A DNA stretch of 64,000 bases from Pseudomonas mediterranea CFBP 5447 (GTDB taxonomy: Bacteria > Pseudomonadota > Gammaproteobacteria > Pseudomonadales > Pseudomonadaceae). The DNA lies in the NCBI RefSeq assembly GCF_000774145.1, contig NZ_KN322982.1, positions 62,001 to 126,000 on the forward strand. The letters are read 5' to 3'. Positions 55,217 through 64,000 of the stretch are shown here, piece by piece (positions within the stretch are counted from its first letter, which is position 1; each line of letters starts with the position of its first letter). Both the position numbers and the translations under genes were made by a program. The notes under the pieces were generated by a model that worked only from the letters and a program-made list of their open reading frames with translations, was not told the origin of the DNA and did no database searches.

Positions 55217-55891
55217 CTAAGAACCCGAACATCCATCAAGGCTGCAGAGCGCTGTCGCAGAAGAGCTCTGCACCGGCAAGGACAGATTCAACCACTCAAC
55301 GAATGCCTCAGGCTTGCCAAGCCAAGGACCAATGTCCACTCGCGTGAACTGCCCATCCCGTTGCAGGACCAGGGTTGGAAAGCCCTGGCCGCCGACTTTG
55401 GCCAGCAAGGCTCGACTGGCCTTGATATGGGTTTCTACATCGATACCGACGAACGCCGAGCGGAATGCCTCGGCTTCAAGCCCGATGGTCTGGGCCAATT
55501 CCAGCAGCACCGTTTCATCGGCGATCCGCCGGCCTTCGACGTAGTGCGCGGTTTGCAAACGCTCCAACAGGTCCAGCCCCCGACCACCCATCTGCTCGGC
55601 AGCGAGAACCGCGGCGATGGGTGGCGCCGAATCGAACACCGCCCGCTCGTCCCGCAGCAATCCTTCGAAATAGGCCTCACCAAACGACTGCCCGGTGTAT
55701 TCGGCGATCCGCCGGTCATGGGGCATCACGTAATCGCGCAACTGGGGTGAAACCGATTGGCGATTGGCACCGGTCATCATTCCGCCGCCATGGGCGATCA
55801 CCGGCAGCACCGCACGGGCGGCTTGCACCAGCGGTTTGGCACCGTAGCACCAGCCGCACAGCGGGTCATAGATGTAATGAAGAGTGGTCAT
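55217..55891 (-). CDS. DsbA family protein (thioredoxin-fold oxidoreductase)
   Basis: The 224 residues start MTTLHYIYDPLCGWCYGAKPLVQAA with the CGWC redox pair at residues 12-15, followed by the helical insertion and VGGQGFPTLVL containing the cis-proline. No signal peptide is present, so it acts in the cytoplasm, like the FrnE-type members that process disulfides or glutathione adducts. ATG 55891 has a GGAG box; an upstream start at 55909 would add six residues. Confidence 0.88.
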   Translation of the reverse strand: MTTLHYIYDPLCGWCYGAKPLVQAARAVLPVIAHGGGMMTGANRQSVSPQLRDYVMPHDRRIAEYTGQSFGEAYFEGLLRDERAVFDSAPPIAAVLAAEQMGGRGLDLLERLQTAHYVEGRRIADETVLLELAQTIGLEAEAFRSAFVGIDVETHIKASRALLAKVGGQGFPTLVLQRDGQFTRVDIGPWLGKPEAFVEWLNLSLPVQSSSATALCSLDGCSGS

Positions 55892-56004
55892 GGAAACTCC
55901 GATAGCCATCAGGACTGAATAACGGCAGCTTAGCCTTGAGGACCTTGCGGAAAAACGTCGGAATGGCTTTCAGTCTGTTTCGTGAATCGGTCGAATGCCG
56001 GTCA

Positions 56005-56097
56005 CCTGTGGGAGCGAGCCTGCTCGCGATAGCGATGGATCAGTTACCCCGATGCCAGCCGGTACACCGCCATCGCGAGCAGGCTCGCTCCCACAGG
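56005..56097. repeat. BIME: two inverted REP elements
   Basis: Common-family REP cores in inverted orientation flank a spacer of about 40 bp. The 5' arm begins CCTGTGGGAGCGAGCC. It lies between the DsbA-family gene and a small hypothetical gene. Confidence 0.9.
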
Positions 56098-56126
56098 GGC
56101 TGTTTCAGTCTCTGGTTCGTGCACAT

Positions 56127-56161
56127 AAAAAAAGCGCTGCCATCCCGGCCAGCGCTTTTTA
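56127..56161. terminator. terminator of the small gene at 56178-56378
   Basis: AAAAAGCGCTG and CAGCGCTTTTT pair around CCATCCCGGC, giving A and T tracts on both sides. It follows the leftward stop codon at 56178. Confidence 0.88.
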
Positions 56162-56177
56162 TCAATCCGTCGAATTC

Positions 56178-56378
56178 TTATCCTTGCATGACATCCCACA
56201 ACGCTTCCAGCTCCGCCTCACTGAACAGTCCAGCGGGGTAGCGCTCCATGATCAACCGACGCGGATCAGGTTCTCTGATCTGACGCGTACCGTTGGACTT
56301 CAACCACTGAGCCAGGGCTTGAAGCGACTCACCATTAACGGTCAAGGGATGGCATGTGCGCTCGCTTATCATATTCAT
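56178..56378 (-). CDS. small hypothetical protein
   Basis: The 66 residues read MNMISERTCHPLTVNGESLQ, then ALAQWLKSNGTRQI and PRRLIMERYPAGLFSEAELEALWDVMQG. It is soluble, with no motif I recognise. The start could also be the second methionine, or a TTG at 56420 after AGGAGA-free sequence. A good terminator directly after the stop supports it as a real gene. Confidence 0.6.
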   Translation of the reverse strand: MNMISERTCHPLTVNGESLQALAQWLKSNGTRQIREPDPRRLIMERYPAGLFSEAELEALWDVMQG

Positions 56379-56518
56379 TCCAGCGCCCTCTCCTGGTTGA
56401 TGAGCGGCCAATTTATCCAAGGTTTATTACAAAACAACTCAGCTCCGCTCTTCGGAACTGCTGGGATGCAGATACAAGAGCTATGCCAATGTATCCGGCA
56501 TCACCACCAAACGGGCAC

Positions 56519-56551
56519 AAAAAAGCCCGCACCCCAATCGGGCCGCGGGCT
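56519..56551 (-). terminator. terminator after aguA
   Basis: On the minus strand AGCCCGC and GCGGGCT enclose GGCCCGATTGGGGT, followed by TTTTTT. It is about 70 bp beyond the aguA stop codon. Confidence 0.85.
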
Positions 56552-56622
56552 CGCTTGAATGGATCCAAAAACACCACCGCAGAGCCACCGCGATCAATGT
56601 CATTTGGCTGTTACATCGCCAC

Positions 56623-57729
56623 TCATTTTGTGTACGGCGCCGGTTGCTGTTGAGTAAGACAATGGATATTCCCGCCCCCCAGTAACAGTTCGCGACCTGG
56701 AACCATGACCACTTCGTGCTGAGGAAACAGGTTCTGCAGAATCTCCCTGGCCGTGGCATCCAGCGGATCGTCGAAGCTTGGCGCGATGATGCCGCCATTG
56801 ACGATCAGGAAGTTGACGTAGGAACCGGCCAGTCGCACGCTCGGATTGCGCTCCTGGGAGCCTTCCACCGCATCCACGCCGGCGCATTCCGCTTCGGTGG
56901 CATACAGCGGTCCCGGAATCGGCATCTTGTGCACCACGAACGAGCGGCCCTTGGCGTCGGTGCTGTTTTGCAACACGTCCATCGCGGCGTGGCAGCGTGC
57001 GTAGTTCGGGTCCTGTGGATCGTCGGTCCAGGCAAGCAGAACTTCGCCAGGACGCACGTAGCAGCAGAAGTTATCCACATGGCCGTCGGTTTCGTCGTTG
57101 AACAAGCCGTCCGGCAGCCAGATGACCTTGTCCACCGCCAACTGGGCGCTGAGCACCGCCTCGATGTCCTCGCGACCCAAGTGCGGGTTACGGTTGCGAT
57201 TGAGCAGGCATTCCTCGGTAGTGATCACGGTGCCTTCGCCATCGACATGGATCGAACCACCTTCGAGCACGAAACCTTCCGTGCGGTAACGCGGGCTGCG
57301 TTCGATCTCGAGGATCTTGCTGGCTATTTGCGAGTCCCGGTTCCATGGCGAGTACAGCCCGCCGTCAAAACCGCCCCAGGCGTTGAAATCCCAGTCGACA
57401 CCGCGCACTTCGCCATTGTCATTGATGACGAATGTCGGACCGGTGTCCCGGACCCAGGCGTCGTCGCTGGACATCTCCACCAGGCGGATATTCGGTACGT
57501 CGAGGCGCGCCCGGGCGTTTTCATATTGAGCCGCAGACACCGCCACGGTCACCGGCTCAAAACGCGCGATGGCCTTGGCGACCGCTATGTGGGCAGCCTG
57601 CGCGGGCTTGCCGCCCAGGCGCCAGTTGTCCGGGCGCTCGGGCCAGATCATCCAGACCTGGGTCTGGGTTGCCCACTCGGCAGGCATGTAAAAACCATCC
57701 GCGCGGGGGGTACTGTGCAACGTAGTCAT
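56623..57729 (-). CDS. aguA: agmatine deiminase AguA
   Basis: AguA hydrolyses agmatine to N-carbamoylputrescine and ammonia. The 368 residues contain [77 protein letters not shown] and the catalytic cysteine C357 in [14 protein letters not shown] near the end. It follows aguB by 3 bp on the same strand, so agmatine is taken to putrescine by a single operon. Confidence 0.97.
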   Translation of the reverse strand: MTTLHSTPRADGFYMPAEWATQTQVWMIWPERPDNWRLGGKPAQAAHIAVAKAIARFEPVTVAVSAAQYENARARLDVPNIRLVEMSSDDAWVRDTGPTFVINDNGEVRGVDWDFNAWGGFDGGLYSPWNRDSQIASKILEIERSPRYRTEGFVLEGGSIHVDGEGTVITTEECLLNRNRNPHLGREDIEAVLSAQLAVDKVIWLPDGLFNDETDGHVDNFCCYVRPGEVLLAWTDDPQDPNYARCHAAMDVLQNSTDAKGRSFVVHKMPIPGPLYATEAECAGVDAVEGSQERNPSVRLAGSYVNFLIVNGGIIAPSFDDPLDATAREILQNLFPQHEVVMVPGRELLLGGGNIHCLTQQQPAPYTK

Positions 57730-57732
57730 GAA

Positions 57733-58611
57733 TCAGGACTCCAGTGAGCCATCGAGGGTTTTGATCGCTGCGTACAGGTTCGGACGGCGATCCCGGAAAA
57801 TGCCCCAGGCACTGCGAATGCGCTCCAGCTCGTCGAGATCGAAGCTGTGCACCAATACACCTTCCTCGGTTTCGTTCAACTCCTGGACCTTTTCGCCGAA
57901 CTGATTGGCGATGAACGACGAGCCGTAGAAGGTAACGTCGTAACCGTCCTGTTCCTCATTGCCAATACGGTTACTGGCCACTAGCGGCATCACGTTGGCG
58001 CCGGCATGGCCTTGCTGCACACGCTGCCAGTGATCCCGGGACGCAATGGATTTGTCGTGCGGCTCGCTGCCGATGGCCGTCGGATAGAACAGTATTTCCG
58101 CGCCCTGCAGCGCCATGCTGCGGGCACATTCGGGAAACCATTGATCCCAGCAGATACCCACGCCGATCTTCGCATAACGGGTATTCCACACCTTGAAGCC
58201 GGTATCACCCGAGTTGAAGTAATACTTCTCATGGTAGCCCGGACCGTCCGGAATGTGACTCTTGCGGTACACCCCCAGGTTCCGGCCATCGGCGTCGATG
58301 ATTGCAACGCTGTTGAAACGCGCACGTCCGGCCAGCTCGAAGAAACTGATCGGCAACACGACCTGCAGCTCTTTCGCCAGCTTCTGGAAATGCTTGATGG
58401 CAACGTTCTCTTCAACCGAGGTCGCCAGCAACAGGTAGTCCGGGTTCGTCTTCTGGCAGAAGTACGGGGTCTCGAACAATTCCTGGATCAGGATGATCTG
58501 GGCACCTTTGGCGGCGGCCTCACGAACCCGATATTCAGCGGTCTCGATATTGGCTTCAAGGTCCCAGGAACAGGCCATCTGGGTGGCGGCAACGGTAACG
58601 ATACGGCTCAT
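57733..58611 (-). CDS. aguB: N-carbamoylputrescine amidase AguB
   Basis: AguB, a nitrilase-superfamily amidase, converts N-carbamoylputrescine to putrescine, CO2 and ammonia. The 292 residues have the Glu-Lys-Cys triad: the glutamate in LIQELFETPYFC near 43, the lysine in YRKSHIPDGPGYHEKYYF near 121, and the cysteine in GVGICWDQWFPE near 158. It leads the aguB-aguA operon. The upstream region has a duplicated palindrome that may be its operator. Confidence 0.97.
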   Translation of the reverse strand: MSRIVTVAATQMACSWDLEANIETAEYRVREAAAKGAQIILIQELFETPYFCQKTNPDYLLLATSVEENVAIKHFQKLAKELQVVLPISFFELAGRARFNSVAIIDADGRNLGVYRKSHIPDGPGYHEKYYFNSGDTGFKVWNTRYAKIGVGICWDQWFPECARSMALQGAEILFYPTAIGSEPHDKSIASRDHWQRVQQGHAGANVMPLVASNRIGNEEQDGYDVTFYGSSFIANQFGEKVQELNETEEGVLVHSFDLDELERIRSAWGIFRDRRPNLYAAIKTLDGSLES

Positions 58612-58701
58612 GAATCATCTCCGGGCGGTGTGCAGCGGATGACAAAGAGGATAACGGCGAGCACGAAGCGACCACGGCTTCGGCAACGGAAACTTTATAG
58701 C

Positions 58702-58776
58702 CGATAAAAATCGAACTTTAAAGACTTAAATTTATTAAAAACAAAAAAAATCGCGAATATCATCGATAAAAATCGA
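58702..58776. promoter_or_regulatory. duplicated palindrome CGATAAAAATCG upstream of aguB
   Basis: CGATAAAAATCGA occurs at 58702-58714 and again at 58764-58776, each a CGAT/ATCG dyad. The first copy lies about 90 bp upstream of the aguB start in a strongly AT-rich tract, where an operator for this operon would be expected. The second copy is nested inside the terminator hairpin of the adjacent aminotransferase gene. Confidence 0.4.
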
Positions 58777-58790
58777 AAAATATTCGCGAT
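58746..58790 (-). terminator. terminator of the kinase-aminotransferase gene
   Basis: On the minus strand ATCGCGAATAT (58790-58780) pairs perfectly with ATATTCGCGAT (58760-58750) and is followed by a run of T residues. It starts about 40 bp after the stop codon at 58833. Confidence 0.85.
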
Positions 58791-58832
58791 CAATCTGGCG
58801 AAGCGAACCGCCAGGCAAGCATCAGCCTCGGA

Positions 58833-61745
58833 TCAGAGTCCTTCGTCCAATACCTTCGAAAGCATATCGACGAAGAAATCCACGCTCTGACGCGTCGTCA
58901 CCATGGGCGGCTTGATCTTGAGGATGTTCAAGTAATCACCGGTGGGTTGCATGAAGATGCCCAACTCCCGAAGGCGGTTGCACAGCGTCGCGGTTTCCTC
59001 GGTGGCGGGCTCCAGGGTTTCGCGGTTGCGGACCAGCTCCAGGCCCAGATAGAACCCCGAACCATGCACCGCGCCGACCAATGGGTATCGGTCCATCAGG
59101 GCTTCCAATCGTGCCTTGAAGTGGCCGCCCACCACTCGGGCGTTCTCCCACAGCCCTTCTTCTTCCATGACATCCAGCACGGCAATGCCGATCTGACAAC
59201 TGACCGGGCTGCCGCCGGACGACGAGAAGAAATAACCTTCGGCTTCCAACGCCTCGGCGATTTCCCGGCGGGTGATGACCGCGCCCAGTGGCTGGCCATT
59301 CCCCATGCCCTTGGCCATGGTGATGATATCCGGCACCACGCCTTGCTCTTCGAAGCCCCAGAAAAACTCGCCCATGCGTCCGTAGCCGACCTGTACTTCG
59401 TCAGCGATGCACACGCCACCGCGTTCGCGCACCAGTCCATAGACCTGTTTCAAGTAACCAGGTGGCAGCGCGATACCACCGGCATTGCCGTACACCGGCT
59501 CGCAGATGAAGCCGGCGAGCTGACGTTTCTGCTCGGCGATTTTCGCCAGGTTGTGCTCGACACTGCGCACATAGTCCGGCGCGCTGTCTGGGCCACGGAA
59601 CTCACCGCGATAAGTGTTGGGCGCGGTCACCGGATGCACCCAGTCCGGGCGGCTGCTCAGGGCCTTGGGATTGTCGGCGATGGATGTCGAGACCGCGTCT
59701 GCCGCCACCGACCAGCCATGGTAGGCCTCCAGCACACTGAGCATGTCCCGTCCGCCGCTGTAGGCCCAGGCCAGGCGGATCGCCAGGTCGTTGGCCTCGG
59801 TGCCGCTGTTGACCAGGAACACCCGATTCATGTTTGACGGCGCCAGTGACAATAACCGTTCGGAAAATTCGGCAATGGCCGCGTAGTGAAAACGGGAGTT
59901 GGTATTGAGCAGCGACCACTGCCGGGCAGCCACGGCCGCCATACGTGGATGACCGTGCCCCAACACCGCGACGTTGTTGAGCATGTCGACATAGGAGCGC
60001 CCCTGCATGTCGATCAGATGGTTGCGCCAGCCACGCTCGATGCGCGGCGGGTCGACGTAATAATGTTTCTGGGTGCGGGCGAAGCTCGCATCGCGACGGG
60101 CCAGCAATGTCTTGGCGTCGACTTCCTCTTGGGCGTCGCAAGCCAGCCCGAGCAATACCGCCGGTGAAGGACACAATGCCTGCCAGGCCGGGGCTGCGGA
60201 CGGGGTGCAGAACAACGGAGGGCTCAGGTGCGAACCCCGGCATAACTGCACCCGCAAGGGGCCGGCCACTTCGCCCAATACCTGTCCCTTGACCAGTGCG
60301 GCCCCGGCATGCAGCGGCGATACCACACCCCACAGCCGAATGCTCAGCTGTGAACTGTCCAGTTGCAGCATGCCGTCGGCGGTCTTGTGCAATATCCCGG
60401 CAAACGGCGATTCGAGCGGCGTGCCGTGAGGTACATGCAGCTCCACATGCAGCGGGCAGGTTTCAGGCTCCACGGCACTGTCCGGCCGGGTGCGTGACAA
60501 CCGATACTGGCCGTAACGGCTGGCGGCCAATCCGTGAACGGTGGCGGCTTCGCTCAGCAGACGCTGGTCGATACCTGGCTGCTCCCAGTTGCCGGCCTCG
60601 AAATGCGGGCTCAGCACCCCCAGGTCAATCAGGGCGAACTCGCGACCCACCAGGGTCGGCAACAGCGGTACGAACCCTTCACTGACAACCGGTGGCAGAC
60701 TCTGGCCAACGGCGGCCAGGATGGCCGCCTCCATCAGCTCGAACGGCACCGAGTGGGCAACCCGGAAGATTTCCCATTCATGCTCCAGATTAGCGCGGCT
60801 GTAGGCGTTGTCCGGGTCAATGGACACCTGTTGTTCGCCACTGAGCACCAGCACGGCGGCACGCGCCACAATCAGCGGCCAGAGCGCCAGCAGCTCTTCG
60901 CGCTGCAACGGGTTAGTCCCGTGATAAGCCTGGACCGCCGGTAGGATGAAGAACGGATCGCCATTGGCGTGGTGCAGCAATGCCGCACAAGTTACCGACA
61001 ACTCGGTGATGCGCCAAGTGCGGATCAGGTCGCCGAAATCGATGACGCCTTGCAATTGCCACTGGCGCTGGGCATCGCGCTGCCAGACCACATTGTCATC
61101 GGTCAGGTCCATGTGGATGGCTTGCACCGGCAGGTGGCCCTTGAGCGGATGCAGGCGTCGCTCGGCCTGTTGCGCAACCTCGGCGATCAGGCCGCGTCGT
61201 TGATCGTCCTGGATGACCGGCAGCAGATGGCCGATCAGCGCATCGGCATGGCGGGCGTCCCATTGCAGGGTGCGCTCCAGGCCCGGATGGTCGAATGCGG
61301 CCAGGGCCTGGTCGACTTCCGCACACAAGCGCCCCAGGCCGCTCACCAGTTCCAGGCCCAGATGCTTGAGTTGGGTCAGGGGCTGGCCGTCGATGTATTC
61401 CAACAACCTAACGTGAACCGCCTGTCCATCGACGTCGAGCGTCAACAGATCCTGGCCGTTACTGGCCACGATCACCCGTGGCACTTTTACCGCACCGTGG
61501 CTGGCCAGTTGCCTGAGGGCCGCATGCTGGGCCTGGAGCTCCTGGACGTCGTAGTCACCATGGCAAATTTTTAACACAAATCGCCCGCGCTCGCTGTCGA
61601 CGCGGTAGTTGAGATCCTGCTGGCTGCCAAGGGGTCGCAGGTCACCGCTGAGGCCGTAGTTCAAGCGCAGCAGCACCAACGCCTGCTCGGCGCTGATCTG
61701 TGGGCTGGGCAAACTGGCACGATGAACCAACGTAGCGAGTGGCAT
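58833..61745 (-). CDS. fusion of an APH/choline-kinase-like domain and a class III aminotransferase
   Basis: The 970 residues contain three parts. Residues about 20-330 form an aminoglycoside/choline kinase-like domain with [20 protein letters not shown], the catalytic loop [16 protein letters not shown] and [13 protein letters not shown]. Residues about 400-520 are a beta-rich region resembling a peptidase M23/biotinyl-like domain ([27 protein letters not shown]). Residues about 540-970 are a PLP-dependent class III aminotransferase with [39 protein letters not shown] and the PLP lysine in [12 protein letters not shown]. The same tripartite design is known in Pseudomonas and rhizobia, perhaps for phosphorylated amino alcohols. 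ATG 61745 is preferred over an upstream start. It diverges from rfbB; 61746-61998 is the shared promoter gap. Confidence 0.88.
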   Translation of the reverse strand: MPLATLVHRASLPSPQISAEQALVLLRLNYGLSGDLRPLGSQQDLNYRVDSERGRFVLKICHGDYDVQELQAQHAALRQLASHGAVKVPRVIVASNGQDLLTLDVDGQAVHVRLLEYIDGQPLTQLKHLGLELVSGLGRLCAEVDQALAAFDHPGLERTLQWDARHADALIGHLLPVIQDDQRRGLIAEVAQQAERRLHPLKGHLPVQAIHMDLTDDNVVWQRDAQRQWQLQGVIDFGDLIRTWRITELSVTCAALLHHANGDPFFILPAVQAYHGTNPLQREELLALWPLIVARAAVLVLSGEQQVSIDPDNAYSRANLEHEWEIFRVAHSVPFELMEAAILAAVGQSLPPVVSEGFVPLLPTLVGREFALIDLGVLSPHFEAGNWEQPGIDQRLLSEAATVHGLAASRYGQYRLSRTRPDSAVEPETCPLHVELHVPHGTPLESPFAGILHKTADGMLQLDSSQLSIRLWGVVSPLHAGAALVKGQVLGEVAGPLRVQLCRGSHLSPPLFCTPSAAPAWQALCPSPAVLLGLACDAQEEVDAKTLLARRDASFARTQKHYYVDPPRIERGWRNHLIDMQGRSYVDMLNNVAVLGHGHPRMAAVAARQWSLLNTNSRFHYAAIAEFSERLLSLAPSNMNRVFLVNSGTEANDLAIRLAWAYSGGRDMLSVLEAYHGWSVAADAVSTSIADNPKALSSRPDWVHPVTAPNTYRGEFRGPDSAPDYVRSVEHNLAKIAEQKRQLAGFICEPVYGNAGGIALPPGYLKQVYGLVRERGGVCIADEVQVGYGRMGEFFWGFEEQGVVPDIITMAKGMGNGQPLGAVITRREIAEALEAEGYFFSSSGGSPVSCQIGIAVLDVMEEEGLWENARVVGGHFKARLEALMDRYPLVGAVHGSGFYLGLELVRNRETLEPATEETATLCNRLRELGIFMQPTGDYLNILKIKPPMVTTRQSVDFFVDMLSKVLDEGL

Positions 61746-61998
61746 ACAACGACCCCTGATGTGGTTTTTTTTGAACACCTATCACGCCATTGAGTTGGAG
61801 AATAAGCAACCCCTCTTTGCTAAAAGAGCGACGTCCACCCCCTTTTTTGGGGAGCGACGAATACCTTTGGCAAGTTGCTCATCCTGGGTTGACCTCCCGA
61901 TTCGGGGACACTCCCGGAATATCCCGCTTGCACCGTCATCCGCATGTCGACAAGCTATGCTTCATATTTTGTCGTCTCATGGAAAAAGGCTTAACCGG

Positions 61999-63081
61999 AT
62001 GCGCATTCTCATCACTGGTGGTGCCGGCTTCATCGGCTCGGCCCTCGTACGGCATTTGATCCTTGATACCGAACACCAGATCCTGAACCTCGATAAATTG
62101 ACGTACGCTGGCAATCTCGAATCGCTGAGCAGCGTCGATCACGACAGTCGTTATGAGTTCGTACAAGCTGATATCGTCGATCAACCCACAGTCAGTGCCG
62201 TGCTGGCGCGGTTCAAGCCCGATGCGATCATGCATCTGGCAGCGGAGTCCCATGTGGACCGCTCCATTGATGGTCCGGCGGACTTCATCCAGACCAATAT
62301 CGTAGGCACCTACAGCCTCCTGGAAGCTACCCGCGCCTATTGGCAGACCCTGCCAGAACCCCGGAAACAGGCGTTTCGTTTCCACCACATCTCCACCGAC
62401 GAAGTGTACGGTGACCTGCACGGCGTCGATGACCTGTTCACCGAAACCACCCCGTATGCACCCAGTTCCCCTTATTCCGCCAGCAAGGCAGCGTCCGACC
62501 ATCTGGTTCGTGCCTGGCAGCGCACCTACGGCTTGCCCGTGCTGCTGACCAACTGCTCCAACAACTATGGGCCGTTCCACTTCCCTGAAAAGCTGATTCC
62601 GTTGGTGATCCTCAACGCCTTGGCCGGCAAGCCATTGCCAGTGTACGGCGACGGACAACAGGTGCGGGATTGGCTGTATGTCGAAGACCATGCCCGGGCA
62701 CTGCTGAAAGTCGTCACCGAAGGCGTGGTCGGAGAGACCTACAATATCGGCGGCCACAATGAACAGAAGAACATCGATGTCGTACGCGGCATCTGCGCGT
62801 TGCTCGAAGAACTGGCGCCCGACAAACCCGAAGGGATCGGGCGCTATGTCGATCTGATCACCTTCGTCAGGGACCGCCCCGGCCACGACCTGCGCTATGC
62901 CATCGATGCTGGGAAGATCGAACGGGAACTGGGCTGGACGCCCAGGGAAACCTTCGACACGGGCCTGCGCAAAACCGTGCAGTGGTACCTTGAGAATCTC
63001 CAGTGGTGCCGACGTGTCCAGGACGGCAGCTATCAGGGCGAGCGCCTCGGCTCGCTCGATGAAAAGGAATCGATTGCATGA
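61999..63081 (+). CDS. rfbB: dTDP-glucose 4,6-dehydratase RfbB/RmlB
   Basis: RmlB makes dTDP-4-keto-6-deoxyglucose, step two of dTDP-L-rhamnose synthesis. The 360 residues have the NAD-binding [34 protein letters not shown], the [10 protein letters not shown] segment with the active-site Thr-Asp-Glu, and the [15 protein letters not shown] catalytic Tyr-x3-Lys, followed by [21 protein letters not shown] 61999 gives the standard N terminus. A long upstream open extension is not conserved. The stop overlaps rfbA by 4 bp. Confidence 0.97.
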   Translation: MRILITGGAGFIGSALVRHLILDTEHQILNLDKLTYAGNLESLSSVDHDSRYEFVQADIVDQPTVSAVLARFKPDAIMHLAAESHVDRSIDGPADFIQTNIVGTYSLLEATRAYWQTLPEPRKQAFRFHHISTDEVYGDLHGVDDLFTETTPYAPSSPYSASKAASDHLVRAWQRTYGLPVLLTNCSNNYGPFHFPEKLIPLVILNALAGKPLPVYGDGQQVRDWLYVEDHARALLKVVTEGVVGETYNIGGHNEQKNIDVVRGICALLEELAPDKPEGIGRYVDLITFVRDRPGHDLRYAIDAGKIERELGWTPRETFDTGLRKTVQWYLENLQWCRRVQDGSYQGERLGSLDEKESIA

Positions 63082-63953
63082 TGAAAGGCATTGTTCTGGC
63101 CGGTGGTTCCGGCACGCGGCTGCACCCGATTACCCTCGGGGTTTCCAAGCAACTGCTTCCGGTGTACGACAAACCGATGATCTACTACCCGATCTCGGTA
63201 CTGATGCTTGCGAGTATCAAGGACATCCTGGTGATCTCCACCCCACAGGATCTGCCGCAATACCGCAACCTGCTGGGCGATGGCAGCCAATTCGGCGTGC
63301 AGTTCAGTTACGCCGAGCAACCATCACCCGATGGCCTGGCCCAGGCATTCCTGATCGGCGAACAGTTCATTGGCAGCGATCCGGTGTGCCTGATCCTGGG
63401 CGACAACATTTTCCACGGACAGTACTTCGGTGAACAATTGCAGACCGCGGTCAATCGGCGGCAAGGTGCGACCGTATTCGGCTACTGGGTCAAGGATCCG
63501 GAGCGTTTTGGCGTGATCGACTTCGACGCCGAAGGCCATGCCCTTTCCATCGAAGAAAAACCCGCCGAGCCCAAGTCCAGCTATGCGGTCACTGGCCTGT
63601 ATTTCTACGATAACGACGTGATCCAGATCGCCAAGGCGATAAAGCCGTCCAAACGCGGCGAACTGGAGATCACCGACGTCAACAACGCTTATCTGCAACG
63701 CGGCGACCTGCATGTCGAGCGATTCGGTCGTGGTTTCGCCTGGTTGGACACCGGCACTCACGACAGCCTGCTGGAAGCCTCGCAATACGTGCAGACCATC
63801 GAACATCGCCAAGGCCTGAAAGTAGCGTGCCTGGAAGAAATCGCCTACCAACAGGGCTGGGTCAGCCGCGAGCACATACTTGAGCGTGCCGAGTACTTCG
63901 GCAAGACCGGCTACGGCCAGTACTTGTTCAAGATCGCCGGAGAAACACGTTGA
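63078..63953 (+). CDS. rfbA: glucose-1-phosphate thymidylyltransferase RfbA/RmlA
   Basis: RmlA joins glucose-1-phosphate and dTTP to dTDP-glucose, the first step of dTDP-rhamnose synthesis. The 291 residues start [38 protein letters not shown], the nucleotide-binding signature, then [53 protein letters not shown] and [23 protein letters not shown] 63078 overlaps the rfbB stop; ATG 63081 is the alternative. The stop overlaps the rfbC start (TTGA). Confidence 0.97.
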   Translation: MMKGIVLAGGSGTRLHPITLGVSKQLLPVYDKPMIYYPISVLMLASIKDILVISTPQDLPQYRNLLGDGSQFGVQFSYAEQPSPDGLAQAFLIGEQFIGSDPVCLILGDNIFHGQYFGEQLQTAVNRRQGATVFGYWVKDPERFGVIDFDAEGHALSIEEKPAEPKSSYAVTGLYFYDNDVIQIAKAIKPSKRGELEITDVNNAYLQRGDLHVERFGRGFAWLDTGTHDSLLEASQYVQTIEHRQGLKVACLEEIAYQQGWVSREHILERAEYFGKTGYGQYLFKIAGETR

Positions 63954-64000
63954 ACGTCATCGCCACCCGACTGCCGGATGTCCTGATCATCGAGCCGAAA
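63950..64000 (+). CDS. rfbC: dTDP-4-dehydrorhamnose 3,5-epimerase RfbC/RmlC, 5' end only
   Basis: Seventeen codons are present, starting at TTG 63950 that overlaps the rfbA stop: [16 protein letters not shown]. This is the typical RmlC N terminus (as in MxVIxTxLPxVLIIEPKVFGD). A GGAG box lies seven bases upstream, and no ATG or GTG is available, so a TTG start is likely. Confidence 0.85.
   Translation, partial: MNVIATRLPDVLIIEPK

Overview
The window is a chromosomal segment of a fluorescent-group Pseudomonas, judged from gene content and gene order: thiI-glnA-ntrBC-nrsZ-trmL-secB-grxC-gpmI-envC-ctpA-hisBHAF follows the order I know from P. aeruginosa and relatives, the core is GC-rich, and the intergenic regions carry the typical Pseudomonas REP/BIME palindromes (GTGGGAGCGAGCCTGCTCGC family). 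Nothing here identifies the species.

Layout. 1-9 kb is nitrogen control: 3' part of thiI, glnA with a sigma-54 promoter, a periplasmic chorismate mutase, two DUF4124 proteins, ntrB-ntrC, and a sigma-54-driven modular small RNA that I take to be NrsZ. 9-26 kb is housekeeping: secB, grxC, a rhodanese, gpmI, envC, ctpA, a YibQ-like deacetylase, the hisB-hisH-DUF2164-hisA-hisF operon, an OFA-family transporter, a PanZ-like protein, asmA, mutY, yggX and tRNA-Phe. 26-35.5 kb is more variable: an ACR3-like transporter, a DHCW cupin, a YhcG-type PDDEXK nuclease lying between two paralogous small genes, a decayed vapB antitoxin, a basic-amino-acid-type ABC transporter and a methyltransferase.

35.95-44.86 kb is an integrated island in the 3' end of tRNA-Thr(TGT), bounded by a 16-bp direct repeat. 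It carries a P4-type integrase, long perfect inverted repeats, a DnaA-box cluster, a second tyrosine recombinase and then a clearly AT-rich cargo: a winged-helix-like protein, a translationally coupled 26-aa peptide, a structured non-coding stretch, a UG/Abi-like reverse transcriptase with intact YVDD, and, overlapping it, a family A (Pol I-like) DNA polymerase with both catalytic aspartates. This RT plus family A polymerase pair with a candidate upstream RNA is the most interesting object in the window and is a plausible defence system.

45-64 kb is accessory metabolism and conflict genes: an epoxide-hydrolase-like enzyme, a chemoreceptor, a RES-Xre toxin-antitoxin pair, an orphan PBECR2 nuclease domain, a LysR regulator facing an AzlD-AzlC-GNAT-2OG dioxygenase cluster (likely branched-chain amino acid export and hydroxylation), an OprD porin, a DsbA-family protein, the agmatine-to-putrescine genes aguB-aguA, a kinase-aminotransferase fusion, and the start of a dTDP-rhamnose operon (rfbB-rfbA-rfbC).

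All calls come from reading motifs and gene order by eye; no database search was run.
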